From assembly GCA_033717875.1 (NCBI GenBank), contig JADDKJ010000012.1, positions 1 through 64,000 on the forward strand: a DNA stretch of 64,000 bases, read 5' to 3'. The stretch comes from SBBG01 sp033717875. Lineage in GTDB: Bacteria; Pseudomonadota; Gammaproteobacteria; Ga0077554; Ga007554. The notes beneath the pieces were generated by a model that was given only the letters and a program-made list of their open reading frames with translations, ran no database searches and was not told the origin of the DNA. Shown piece by piece: positions 24,749 through 33,669 of this stretch; within the stretch, counting starts at the first letter, position 1, and each line of letters starts with the position of its first letter. The position numbers were made by a program, and so were the translations under genes.

Positions 24749-26671
24749 TCACGACGACTTGCGGGTGCGCAGATGCCATTCGCACAGCAGCCGCACCTGT
24801 TTCGGCGTATAACCTTTATGCACCATGCGCGCGACGAAGTCCTCGTGCTTCTTCTTGTCCTCGGCGGAGGATTTGGCGTTGAAGGAAATCACCGGCAACA
24901 GGTCTTCGGTGTTGGAGAACATCTTCTTCTCGATCACCACGCGCAGCTTCTCGTAGCTGGTCCAGGCCGGATTCCGGCCGCTGTTGGCGGCGCGGGCGCG
25001 CAGCGTGAAGTTGACGATCTCGTTGCGGAAGTCCTTGGGATTGCTGATGCCCGCGGGCTTCTCGATCTTCTCCAGCTCGGCGTTCAATGCGCCGCGGTCG
25101 AAGATCTCGCCGGTATCCGGGTCGCGGTACTCGTTGTCCTGGATCCAATAATCGGCGTAGGTCACGTAACGGTCGAAGATGTTCTGGCCGAATTCGGAAT
25201 ACGATTCCAGATACGCGGTCTGAATCTCCTTGCCGATGAATTCGGCGTAGCGCGGCGCAAGATAGCCCTTGAGATGCGCCAGATACTTCTCTTTCACCTC
25301 GGGCGGGAACTGCTCCTGCTCGATCTGCTGCTCGACGATGTACATCAAGTGCACCGGATTGGCCGCCACTTCCATGGTGTCATAATTGAACACCTTGGAC
25401 AGGATCTTGAACGCGAAGCGCGTCGACAATCCGCTCATCCCTTCGTCGGGGCCGGCGTAATCGCGGTATTCCTGATAGGATTTGGCCTTGGGGTCGATGT
25501 CCTTGAGGTTTTCGCCGTCGTACACCCGCATCTTGGAATAGATGTTGGAATTCTCCGGCTCCTTGAGGCGCGACAGCACCGCGAACTGCGCCATCATCTC
25601 CAGCGTTCCCGGCGAGCAACGGGCCTGCGACAGCGAGCTGTTGCGCAGCAGCTTCTGGTAGATCTTCACTTCATCGGACACGCGCAGGCAATACGGCACC
25701 TTCACAATGTAGATGCGGTCGAGGAAGGCTTCGTTGTTCTTGTTGTTGCGGAACGATTGCCATTCGGACTCGTTGGAATGCGCCAGAATCAGGCCGTTGA
25801 ACGGGATCGCGCCGAAACCCTCGGTGCCCTTGTAGTTGCCTTCCTGCGTCGCGGTGAGCAGCGGATGCAGCACCTTTATCGGCGCCTTGAACATTTCGAC
25901 GAATTCGAGCAAGCCCTGATTGGCCAGGCACAGGCCGCCTGAATAGCTGTAGGCGTCGGGATCGTCCTGGGAATACTGCTCCAGTTTGCGGATGTCGATC
26001 TTGCCGACTAGCGAGGAAATGTCCTGGTTGTTTTCGTCGCCCGGCTCGGTCTTGGCGATGCCGGTCTGCTGCAATATCGACGGGTAGAGCTTCACCACCT
26101 TGAATTTGGTGATGTCGCCGTTGAACTCGTGCAGGCGCTTGACCGCCCACGGCGACATGATGCCGGGCAGGTAGCGGCGCGGGATGCCGTAATCCTCTTC
26201 AAGAATCCGCCCATCTTCCAACGGAGAAAAAAGACCCAGCGGCGATTCGTTGACGGGCGAACCCTTGATGGCGTAAAAGGGCATCTTCTCCATCAGCGCC
26301 TTGAGCTTCTCGGCCAGCGACGATTTGCCGCCACCGGGCGGGCCCAGCAGATAAACGACCTGTTTCTTCTCTTCCAGTCCCTGGGCGGCATGCCTGAAGT
26401 ACGAGACGATCTGCTCGATGGTCTCTTCCATGCCGTAAAATTCCCGGAACGCCGGGTAGATCTTGATCACCCTGTTGGAAAAGATGCGGCTCAGGCGCGG
26501 GTTCGACTGGGTGTCGACCACTTCCGGTTCCCCGATCGCCAGCAACATTCTTTCCGCCGCCGTGGCATACGCGGAAGGATCCTTCTTGCACAGCTCCAGA
26601 TACTCCTGGAGTGACATCTCCTCCTGCTTTCCTTCCTCGTAGCGGGATATATAGCTGTCGAAAATGCTCAT
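24749..26671 (-). CDS. prkA: PrkA-type serine protein kinase / AAA+ protein (YeaG)
   Basis: 640 residues. An N-terminal AAA+ domain has Walker A GPPGGGKSSLAEKL at about 109-122 and the LILAHSNESEW block, and the C-terminal PrkA domain carries the kinase-like module. It starts the prkA-yeaH-spoVR operon and reads leftward. I chose the ATG of MSIFDSYISRYEEG, which is preceded by GAGGTG at a good distance, over an ATG three codons upstream. Confidence 0.92.
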   Translation of the reverse strand: MSIFDSYISRYEEGKQEEMSLQEYLELCKKDPSAYATAAERMLLAIGEPEVVDTQSNPRLSRIFSNRVIKIYPAFREFYGMEETIEQIVSYFRHAAQGLEEKKQVVYLLGPPGGGKSSLAEKLKALMEKMPFYAIKGSPVNESPLGLFSPLEDGRILEEDYGIPRRYLPGIMSPWAVKRLHEFNGDITKFKVVKLYPSILQQTGIAKTEPGDENNQDISSLVGKIDIRKLEQYSQDDPDAYSYSGGLCLANQGLLEFVEMFKAPIKVLHPLLTATQEGNYKGTEGFGAIPFNGLILAHSNESEWQSFRNNKNNEAFLDRIYIVKVPYCLRVSDEVKIYQKLLRNSSLSQARCSPGTLEMMAQFAVLSRLKEPENSNIYSKMRVYDGENLKDIDPKAKSYQEYRDYAGPDEGMSGLSTRFAFKILSKVFNYDTMEVAANPVHLMYIVEQQIEQEQFPPEVKEKYLAHLKGYLAPRYAEFIGKEIQTAYLESYSEFGQNIFDRYVTYADYWIQDNEYRDPDTGEIFDRGALNAELEKIEKPAGISNPKDFRNEIVNFTLRARAANSGRNPAWTSYEKLRVVIEKKMFSNTEDLLPVISFNAKSSAEDKKKHEDFVARMVHKGYTPKQVRLLCEWHLRTRKSS

Positions 26672-27161
26672 ATCAATCACCTCATTGCGATGTATCGCCT
26701 GGTTCGCAGGTCATTCCTCACCCTCTCGGCATGAGGTCCATTCCCTTGTCTGTTATGAAGCAAAACCCAGGCCAACTTTGTTCGGCCATGGTCAAGATAT
26801 TTGTGGAAGCGCTGATAAATCAGCGCTTCCTTAGGCCACCCGGCTGGCGATGCCGTTGAGCGCCGCGCCGCTGGCTGCAACACGTCCGGCGAGCATTTCA
26901 ATGATATGGCCGCAGTGGTTACCATTTTTTTGACGCCGCGCCGGAATCATGCCTCTTGCGGCGGTCCGGTAGGATTTGACCGGCAAGCCGCGTGATCGTT
27001 CCGGGCATGAATCACTGTGAAACGATATGGCGAGAAAATCAAGAGTAGATGACAAATGTGTCTGACTTGTCTCAAGGAACCCCACCTCAATGCCGATAGT
27101 TCTGACACGAAGCCGGCACGAGGGCGCACCGGCGCTTTAACGTATCCTCGCGGGGTGGTTT
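26672..27161. other. 490-bp divergent intergenic region with one hairpin
   Basis: Lies between the divergent prkA and chemoreceptor genes and must hold both promoters. The clearest feature is a perfect 26-bp palindrome at 26805-26830 (arms GGAAGCGCTGA and TCAGCGCTTCC), the same design as the hairpins at 11441 and 28863. No T-run follows on either strand, so it is not a simple terminator. I see no credible gene. Confidence 0.5.
26805..26830. repeat. palindrome of the GGAASCKCTGA family, solo hairpin
   Basis: Perfect 11-bp arms around TAAA. It corresponds to only the hairpin end of the longer repeat seen at 11441-11542 and 28810-28888. Confidence 0.55.
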
Positions 27162-28793
27162 ATGAGCTTTCTGGAAAAAATGACGATCAAGGCGCGGTTG
27201 ACGTTTCTGGTCGGATTCATGGCGGTGCTGATGGTGGTCCTAGGGATCGTGGGACTCCATGCCACCAAGGCATCGAATGAGAGTTTGCATACGGTATATG
27301 CTGACCGCATGGTGCCTGTGGAACAGATTTCATTTATTTTGAATAGGAACATGTCCAACCGGCTTCATATCATGAAGGCATTGGAAAACCCCACCCCGGA
27401 GCAGATCCAGGCCACGATTGATAAGGTGCGAGAGAACCGTGAACAAATCAATCAAACATGGAAGGAGTACATGGCCACGTACCTGACGCCGGAAGAAAAG
27501 CAACTGGCGGACAAGCTCGCCGCCGACTGGAAACGGTTTGCCGAGGAGGGGCTTGTGCCGGTGATGGCCCTGTTGCGCGACGGCAAGCTGGAGGCGGCTC
27601 GTAACATCACCATGCAATTTATCGAGCCTGCCTATGGGCCCATCCAGGAGGGTGGCCAGGCGCTCCTAAAGCTGCAAATGGATGTTGCCAAAGAGGAATA
27701 TGAGAAGGCCCAGCATGCCTATGCAGTCACTCGCAATATCACTATTGCAAGTCTGGTGATGGGCATTGCCCTGGCGGCGCTGCTCGCCTTTTTCACTGTG
27801 CGCGGCATCATCCGTGGCGTCGCGGAATTGGAACACGTTACGGCGCGGCTGGCAGACGGGGATTTGAATGCCCGGGTCAACAATCACGGCGCTGACGAGC
27901 TGGGCCGGGTGGCCAAGGCCTTCAACCATATGGCGGACAAGTTCAAAAACGCCATCGGAGAAGTGTCGGGTTCCACCTCCCAGTTGGCCGCCGCGGCGGA
28001 AGAGCTTTCCGCCGTGAGCGTGCAGACCAGCCATGGCATCACCCAGCAGCAATCGGAAACCGATCAGGTCGCTACCGCCATGAACGAGATGTCCGCCACG
28101 GTGCAGGATGTGGCGCGCAATGCGGAGCAGGCGGCGAACGCCGCGCGCAATGCGGATGCGGAGGCGCAAAACGGCAGACGGGTGGTGGGGGACAACATCG
28201 ACGCCATCGACGCACTGGCCGCCGAGGTGGAAAGGGCCGCCCAGGTGATCCAGAAACTGGAGGCGGAAAGCGGCAGCATCGGCACGGTGGTGGATGTCAT
28301 CAAGAGCATCGCCGAGCAGACCAATCTTCTGGCATTGAATGCTGCCATCGAGGCCGCGCGCGCCGGCGAACAGGGGCGGGGCTTCGCGGTGGTGGCCGAT
28401 GAGGTGCGCACTCTGGCCAGCCGCACCCAGCAGTCCACACACGAGATCCAGCAGATGATTCAGCGATTGCAAACAGGCGCCAGCGAGGCTGTGCAGGTGA
28501 TGATGCAGGGACGCAACCAGGCCCAGGTCAGCGTGCAGCAGGCGGCCCGGGCGGGTGAATCGCTGGCGTCGATCACCCGCGCCGTGACCAGCATCACCGA
28601 CATGAATACTCAGATCGCCAGCGCGGCGGAAGAGCAAAGCGCCGTGAGCGAGGAGATCAACCGCAATATCGTCACCATCAGCCAGATCGGCAGCCAGACC
28701 GCCGCTGGCGCGCATCAAACTTCCGCCGCCAGCGAGGAGCTGGCGCGGCTGGCGGCGCAATTGCAATCGCTGGTGGGGCGATTCAAAGTATAA
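27162..28793 (+). CDS. methyl-accepting chemotaxis protein, 4HB-type sensor
   Basis: 543 residues. TM1 (about 10-32), a periplasmic four-helix-bundle sensor (about 33-190), TM2 (about 192-215), a HAMP domain (about 215-270) and a long signalling coiled coil with the conserved hairpin tip EQTNLLALNAAIEAARAGEQ. Ligand unknown. The cytoplasmic part is nearly the same as in the next chemoreceptor, so the two probably share the array and CheA/CheW, which are not encoded here. Confidence 0.9.
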   Translation: MSFLEKMTIKARLTFLVGFMAVLMVVLGIVGLHATKASNESLHTVYADRMVPVEQISFILNRNMSNRLHIMKALENPTPEQIQATIDKVRENREQINQTWKEYMATYLTPEEKQLADKLAADWKRFAEEGLVPVMALLRDGKLEAARNITMQFIEPAYGPIQEGGQALLKLQMDVAKEEYEKAQHAYAVTRNITIASLVMGIALAALLAFFTVRGIIRGVAELEHVTARLADGDLNARVNNHGADELGRVAKAFNHMADKFKNAIGEVSGSTSQLAAAAEELSAVSVQTSHGITQQQSETDQVATAMNEMSATVQDVARNAEQAANAARNADAEAQNGRRVVGDNIDAIDALAAEVERAAQVIQKLEAESGSIGTVVDVIKSIAEQTNLLALNAAIEAARAGEQGRGFAVVADEVRTLASRTQQSTHEIQQMIQRLQTGASEAVQVMMQGRNQAQVSVQQAARAGESLASITRAVTSITDMNTQIASAAEEQSAVSEEINRNIVTISQIGSQTAAGAHQTSAASEELARLAAQLQSLVGRFKV

Positions 28794-28809
28794 GTCCGAT
28801 GTCAATTAA

Positions 28810-28888
28810 GGAAACACTGAATAATTCCATCCTGGAATTTTCGACGCACTTCTCTGTGCCGCGGAACCTCTGAATTAATCAGGGGTTC
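28810..28888. repeat. palindromic repeat (GGAACCTCTGA family), copy B
   Basis: Begins GGAAACACTGA, runs through CTGAATAATTCCATCCTGG and ends in a hairpin (GGAACCTCTGA with TCAGGGGTTC) followed by TTT. Reverse-complement counterpart of 11441-11542, about 20 bp shorter in the middle. With its T-run it may terminate the upstream chemoreceptor transcript. Confidence 0.65.
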
Positions 28889-29013
28889 TTTGATCGATTG
28901 ACCTGGAACAAAGATCTGAATACAGAGACTTGACCAAATACTGATGCGGCACGCATATATTTGAGGTAACAAGCTCGGTACCAAATTAAAATAGTAATTT
29001 CCCGGAGAGACAA

Positions 29014-30585
29014 ATGAAAATCAACCTGCCTGTCACATGCGTGGAGCGCATGCTGCGCGACAGCACCACTATCATCAGCACCACCGACTTGAAAGGCATC
29101 GTCACTTCCGTCAATCAGGACTTCATCGATATCAGCGGCTACACCAAGGAAGAGTTGATCGGCAAGAGCCACAACATCGTGCGCCACCCCGACATGCCGC
29201 CCGCCGCCTTTGCCGATTTGTGGCAGACGCTCAAGGCGGGCAAGCCCTGGATGGGTATCGTCAAGAATCGCTGCAAGAGCGGCGACTATTACTGGGTTGA
29301 TGCCTATGTCACGCCGCTCTACGAAGGCAACCGCATCATAGGCTACCAATCGGTGCGCACCAAACCTTCCAGAGAGTTGATCGAACGCGCCGAAGCCCTT
29401 TACAAGCAGATTTCCGCCGGCAAGACAGCGCGCAGCAATCCGCTCAAAGAAAACATCACGGTGCGAATTCAAGCGGGCTTTGCCGCCGTTCTGGCATCGC
29501 TGTTCGCTTTCACTTTCTTCGCTGGGGATATCCCGGCGTGGATGACCGCGCTGACGTGGCTGGTCGCGGCCGGGATGTCATTCGCCCTTGGCCGCATCGC
29601 CCTGGCGCCCTTGTCCAGGGCCGCGGCACAGGCCCGCGAGGTGGTGGACAACGGCGTGATGCAGCTGGTATACACCGGCCATCGCCACGAGGCGGGACGA
29701 TTGCAACTGGCGATCGGGATGTTGCAGGCGAGGCTGCGGACAGCGATGGGGCGCATCGAAGACCCCGCCGAACGGCTCGCCGCCGCCGCCGAGCAACTGG
29801 TGACGCTCAGTGAACAGACCAGCCAGGGCATACGCCAGCAGCAGTCGGAAACGGATCAGGTCGCCACGGCAATGAACGAGATGTCGGCCACGGTGCATGA
29901 TGTGGCGCGCAATGCCGAGCAAGCGGCCAATGCCGCACATCAGGCAGATGAGGCGGCGCGCGGTGGCCGGCAGGTCGTCATGCAGGTTATCGATGCCATC
30001 AACATCCTCGCACAGAAGGTGGATCAGGCGGCCCAAGTGATTCAGAAGCTGGAGACGAAAAGCGCCGGCATCGGCACGGTGGTCGACGTCATCCGCGGCA
30101 TTGCCGAACAAACCAACCTCCTGGCGCTCAATGCCGCCATCGAGGCGGCGCGCGCCGGGGAACAGGGACGCGGTTTCGCGGTGGTGGCCGACGAAGTGCG
30201 CACCCTGGCCAGCCGCACCCAGCAGTCCACACAGGAGATCCAGCAAATGATCCAGAGCCTACAGCATGGCGCCAGCGAAGCGGTGCAGGTGATGATGCAA
30301 GGACGCAACCAAGCCCAGACCAGCGTGCAGCAGGCGGCCAGAGCGGGTGAGTCGCTGGAGGCAATCACCCAGGCGGTAGCGAACATCACCGATATGAATA
30401 CCCAGATCGCCAGCGCGGCGGAGGAACAAAGCGCGGTGGCCGAGGAAATCAACCGTAATATCCTCACCATCAGCCAAGTGGGCGATCAAGGCGCCGCAGG
30501 CGCGCAACAAACCGCCGCCGCCAGCGAAGACCTGGCTCGCCTGGCGATACAGTTGCGATCGCTGGTAATGCAGTTCAAGGTTTGA
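29014..30585 (+). CDS. PAS-containing (Aer-like) methyl-accepting chemotaxis protein
   Basis: 523 residues. An N-terminal cytoplasmic PAS domain (about 10-120: ISTTDLKGIVTSVNQDFIDI, then YTKEELIGKSHNIVRHPDMP), as in Aer-type energy or redox receptors. Two hydrophobic segments (about 152-195) form a membrane hairpin, followed by a HAMP-like region and the signalling domain with the EQTNLLALNAAIEAARAGEQ tip. PAS proteins of this type often bind FAD; FAD binding here is inference. CGGAGAG precedes the ATG. The signalling half is close to that of the gene upstream, pointing to duplication or gene conversion. Confidence 0.88.
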   Translation: MKINLPVTCVERMLRDSTTIISTTDLKGIVTSVNQDFIDISGYTKEELIGKSHNIVRHPDMPPAAFADLWQTLKAGKPWMGIVKNRCKSGDYYWVDAYVTPLYEGNRIIGYQSVRTKPSRELIERAEALYKQISAGKTARSNPLKENITVRIQAGFAAVLASLFAFTFFAGDIPAWMTALTWLVAAGMSFALGRIALAPLSRAAAQAREVVDNGVMQLVYTGHRHEAGRLQLAIGMLQARLRTAMGRIEDPAERLAAAAEQLVTLSEQTSQGIRQQQSETDQVATAMNEMSATVHDVARNAEQAANAAHQADEAARGGRQVVMQVIDAINILAQKVDQAAQVIQKLETKSAGIGTVVDVIRGIAEQTNLLALNAAIEAARAGEQGRGFAVVADEVRTLASRTQQSTQEIQQMIQSLQHGASEAVQVMMQGRNQAQTSVQQAARAGESLEAITQAVANITDMNTQIASAAEEQSAVAEEINRNILTISQVGDQGAAGAQQTAAASEDLARLAIQLRSLVMQFKV

Positions 30586-30659
30586 GTGCATTGTTGAGGA
30601 CATTGAAACTGTGCTAAAGTGACAATAAATCTGACCACTTTTCCTATCAATAGCCTGGG

Positions 30660-31088
30660 ATGTTAAAGCGCTGGAGCAACCTATTTCTGGCCTTCTGGAT
30701 CATCCTCGTCCAGGCGATGGCGCCGTTTGTCCATGCGCATGTGGGTGGACGGGATGATGGTGATCAGTTTGCTTCCAGCGACATCCACCTTCATATTGTT
30801 CCTGGTTACGCCAAATCTCCTCCGCCCGATCACCGGGGTTTCAGCGTAACCACCGCATCCTTGGGGGACACCGCCATGGCGGTAGGGATATCGCAAGGTA
30901 TCGGCGAAGCCCTGGCGAAAATCCCTCATGGCAAGGACAAATCTCCGGCTGACGACGCCATTCCCGTCTCTTTGCTGGCTTTGCCTCACGCAATACTCAC
31001 CCAGCGCGGGATAGAAGCGCTGCCATCGACTCCTCTTGTCGATCACCACACCTCCCCCCGCGCCGCGCGCGCGCCTCCGAGCGCTTAA
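30660..31088 (+). CDS. small secreted His-containing protein upstream of a metal RND pump
   Basis: 142 residues. A signal peptide (about 1-26, ending FVHAHVGG) is followed by a low-complexity mature part with scattered His (SDIHLHIVPG, LPHAIL, DHHTSPR). No domain recognised. Position, secretion and His content suggest a periplasmic metal-binding accessory like those at the head of czc/cus operons; this is inference. About 200 bp with a REP element separate it from the outer-membrane factor gene. Confidence 0.55.
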   Translation: MLKRWSNLFLAFWIILVQAMAPFVHAHVGGRDDGDQFASSDIHLHIVPGYAKSPPPDHRGFSVTTASLGDTAMAVGISQGIGEALAKIPHGKDKSPADDAIPVSLLALPHAILTQRGIEALPSTPLVDHHTSPRAARAPPSA

Positions 31089-31122
31089 CCCCACCATAAG
31101 TACAATGCTGTTAAGCCAGAAA

Positions 31123-31163
31123 TGTAGGGCGGGTGAGCGTTTTTTTGCGTAACCCGCCCTACA
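31123..31163. repeat. REP-type hairpin (copy 1)
   Basis: Arms TGTAGGGCGGGT and ACCCGCCCTACA around a T-rich loop. The same motif in the other orientation is at 62158-62195. It is nested in a wider inverted repeat, CAATGCTG (from 31103) and CAGCATTG (to 31196). It may attenuate read-through into the efflux genes. Confidence 0.7.
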
Positions 31164-31288
31164 TCGATTTGCCGATTATTTAACCGAGCAGCATTGCCCT
31201 TAAGCACCACCCTCTACCCTGTCATTGAGACCGGCGAACTTTCGTCGTACCGCCACCGGCTCACAGGTACGATTTTCAGGAGATTGAT

Positions 31289-32548
31289 ATGCGATTGATG
31301 CCCCCGTGGGGCTGGCTGGCGTGTATTCTCGCTTGGGGAGCGGGTTTCCTTTGTCTTGAGGGAACCGCCTTGGCGGCGGAGAATGACATTCATGTGCCGG
31401 CAAGCCCACAGGTGACGCTGCATGATACTGTGCAGCAGGCGGTGGAGCGTTATCCACGGACTCAGCTTATCGGCGCGCGTTCGACTCAGGTGGATGCCTT
31501 GCGCCGCCAGGCCGGGAGCCCTCTGGCGGGGGCTCCGGCGCTATTGTTGCGCCACCAGACCGACCGGATCGGCAGCAGTGATGGATTGCGCGAATGGGAA
31601 GGGGGTATTCAGTTGCCGCTCTGGCTGCCGGGACAGCGGCAGGCGCGCCAAGCCTTCACTGAACGCGCAGGTGAAGGGCTTTCCTCCTTCGAGAGCGCAT
31701 TGCGGCTGGAAGTGGCCGGACAGGTGCGCGAACGGTTGTGGGATGTCGTCCTGATGGAAAACGAGACCCTCATCACAGAGGGCCAATGGCGGGCGGCGCA
31801 AGCGCTGGAAGAAGATGTGCGCAAGCGCGTGACGGCGGGCGAACTGGCCAAGGTCGATTTGCTGCTGGCCCAGGATGAGACACTGCGCCGGCAGGCGCTT
31901 TATCTGCGCGCCCGCACCGAACTCAAGCACACGCTGCACCGTTACGATGTGCTGACCGGCAGCGAGGTGCTGCCCGTGGCGCGCAACGAAACCCTGTCGA
32001 ACCGCGACAGCATCGGCGACGATCACCCGTTGTTGGCCGACAGCCGCGCCCGGGTTGCTCAGGCGCTGGCCGAAACCGAGCTGGTCCGGCAGGAGCGGCG
32101 CGCCAACCCGCAACTCTCCCTCAGCACCCGGCAGGAGCAATCCACACGCATAAGCTACGCGAGCAACAGTGTCGGCATCAGTCTGACACTGCCGCTGTTC
32201 AGCGCCGCCCACGCCGGTCCGCGCATGGCCGCCTCCTCGGTGGCGCTGGCGGAGGCGCAAAGCGCGCGCGACGCCTTGCGGCGCGAGCTCGAGCTGGCGC
32301 TGGACGAATCCGAACACAGCGTGCAACTCGCCCGCCAGCAGCATGAGCTGACCATCGAGCAGAACCGCCTCGCACAGGAAAATCTGCGGTTGATGAAAAA
32401 AGCCTTTGCCCTCGGAGAAATCGATCTGGTCGACCTGATGCGCGTACAGACACTCGCTTTCACCGCCGAATACAACGAACAGCAATCGGGTCTGCAACTG
32501 CAACGGGCCATCGCCCGCTATAACCAGGCCGCAGGAGAAATACCGTGA
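31289..32548 (+). CDS. TolC-like outer-membrane factor of a heavy-metal RND efflux system
   Basis: 419 residues with a signal peptide (about 1-30, ALAA) and the two OEP-type repeats: long amphipathic helices (ELAKVDLLLAQDETLRRQAL in the first half, ELALDESEHSVQLARQQHEL in the second) around beta segments. It would form the trimeric outer-membrane channel. AGGAG precedes the ATG. Its stop overlaps the GTG start of the adaptor gene (GTGA), so the three pump genes are coupled. Confidence 0.85.
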   Translation: MRLMPPWGWLACILAWGAGFLCLEGTALAAENDIHVPASPQVTLHDTVQQAVERYPRTQLIGARSTQVDALRRQAGSPLAGAPALLLRHQTDRIGSSDGLREWEGGIQLPLWLPGQRQARQAFTERAGEGLSSFESALRLEVAGQVRERLWDVVLMENETLITEGQWRAAQALEEDVRKRVTAGELAKVDLLLAQDETLRRQALYLRARTELKHTLHRYDVLTGSEVLPVARNETLSNRDSIGDDHPLLADSRARVAQALAETELVRQERRANPQLSLSTRQEQSTRISYASNSVGISLTLPLFSAAHAGPRMAASSVALAEAQSARDALRRELELALDESEHSVQLARQQHELTIEQNRLAQENLRLMKKAFALGEIDLVDLMRVQTLAFTAEYNEQQSGLQLQRAIARYNQAAGEIP

Positions 32549-33669
32549 AAAAACCACTCTACCGCCCGCTCACTATTTTTTACTCGCTACTCGCCGCTTT
32601 GCTGCTCATATCTCCTCCGGCACGCGCCGCCGGTGACATCCCTGTCAGCGCCGCCCAAATCAAAAGAATGGGCATCGCCGTCGCCCCCCTGCAACCCGCC
32701 ACCGTCATGCCGAGTCAGCGTTTTCCGGCGCGCGTGGTTATTCCGCCGGCCAGCGAGCGCGTGGTGAGCGCGCCGCAAAGCGGGCTGGTGGAAACATTGC
32801 ATGTCGCGGTGGGTGACAAGATCGGCAGCGGACAGCCCCTGGCGAGCATCCGAAGCACCGAGCTGGTCGCCCTGCAAAGCCAATACCTGCAAGCGCTCAC
32901 TGCGGCGCGGTTGACGGAATCGGAGTTCGCGCGCGATGAACATTTGTTCAAGGACGGCATCATTGCCGAGCGCCGTTATCTCACCACCCGCAGCCGGCGC
33001 GAGGAGCAGGCCGCCAACCTGAACGAGCACCGTCAGGAGCTGCGCCTGTCGGGCATGAGCGAGGCCGCGATCAGCCGCCTGGAGCAGACCCGCCAGATGG
33101 GCGGCACGCTCCCCATCGCCGCGCCGATCACCGGCGTGGTGCTGGAGCAGAAAGTGGTCACGGGGCAGCGCGTGGACCGGCTGGAGCCGCTCTATCGCCT
33201 GGCGCGGCTGGATACGCTGTGGCTGGAACTGCGCGTGCCGCAGGAGCGGACGAAAGGATTGAACGCGGGTCAGGTCGTGGAAATCCCCGGCCTCGACGCG
33301 ACGGGCAAATTGATCATGATCGGGCGCGATGTGGACCCCGAGAATCAGACTGTGCTGCTGCGCGCGGAGGTGACACGCGGCACGGAACGGCTGCGCCCCG
33401 GGCAGTTCATCGAAGCGCAACTGGCGACTCCGGCGACGGGCAAGGGCTACAGCCTGCCCTCCGCAGCCGTCACCCGTGGCACGGACAAAAGCGTGATCTT
33501 TGTGCAGAGCGCTCAGGGTTTCAGCGCCCGGCAGATCACCGTCGTCAGCGAAGCCAATGGCCGCAGCGTGATCATGGGCGAGCTGCGCGGTGATGAGCAG
33601 GTTGCGGTGCGCGGTGTCGTGGCGATCAAGGGCGCCTGGATGGGGCTAGGCGGGGGGGCACACGAGTAA
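32545..33669 (+). CDS. RND efflux periplasmic adaptor (membrane fusion protein)
   Basis: 374 residues. Signal peptide (about 1-30), a barrel-sandwich/lipoyl half-motif (VVSAPQSGLVETLHVAVGDK), an alpha-hairpin (QYLQALTAARLTESEFARDE), the second lipoyl half (PIAAPITGVVLEQKVVTGQR) and C-terminal beta domains. This is the HlyD/CusB-type adaptor joining pump and channel. The start GTG overlaps the upstream stop; its own TAA overlaps the pump ATG (TAATG). Confidence 0.88.
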   Translation: MKKPLYRPLTIFYSLLAALLLISPPARAAGDIPVSAAQIKRMGIAVAPLQPATVMPSQRFPARVVIPPASERVVSAPQSGLVETLHVAVGDKIGSGQPLASIRSTELVALQSQYLQALTAARLTESEFARDEHLFKDGIIAERRYLTTRSRREEQAANLNEHRQELRLSGMSEAAISRLEQTRQMGGTLPIAAPITGVVLEQKVVTGQRVDRLEPLYRLARLDTLWLELRVPQERTKGLNAGQVVEIPGLDATGKLIMIGRDVDPENQTVLLRAEVTRGTERLRPGQFIEAQLATPATGKGYSLPSAAVTRGTDKSVIFVQSAQGFSARQITVVSEANGRSVIMGELRGDEQVAVRGVVAIKGAWMGLGGGAHE

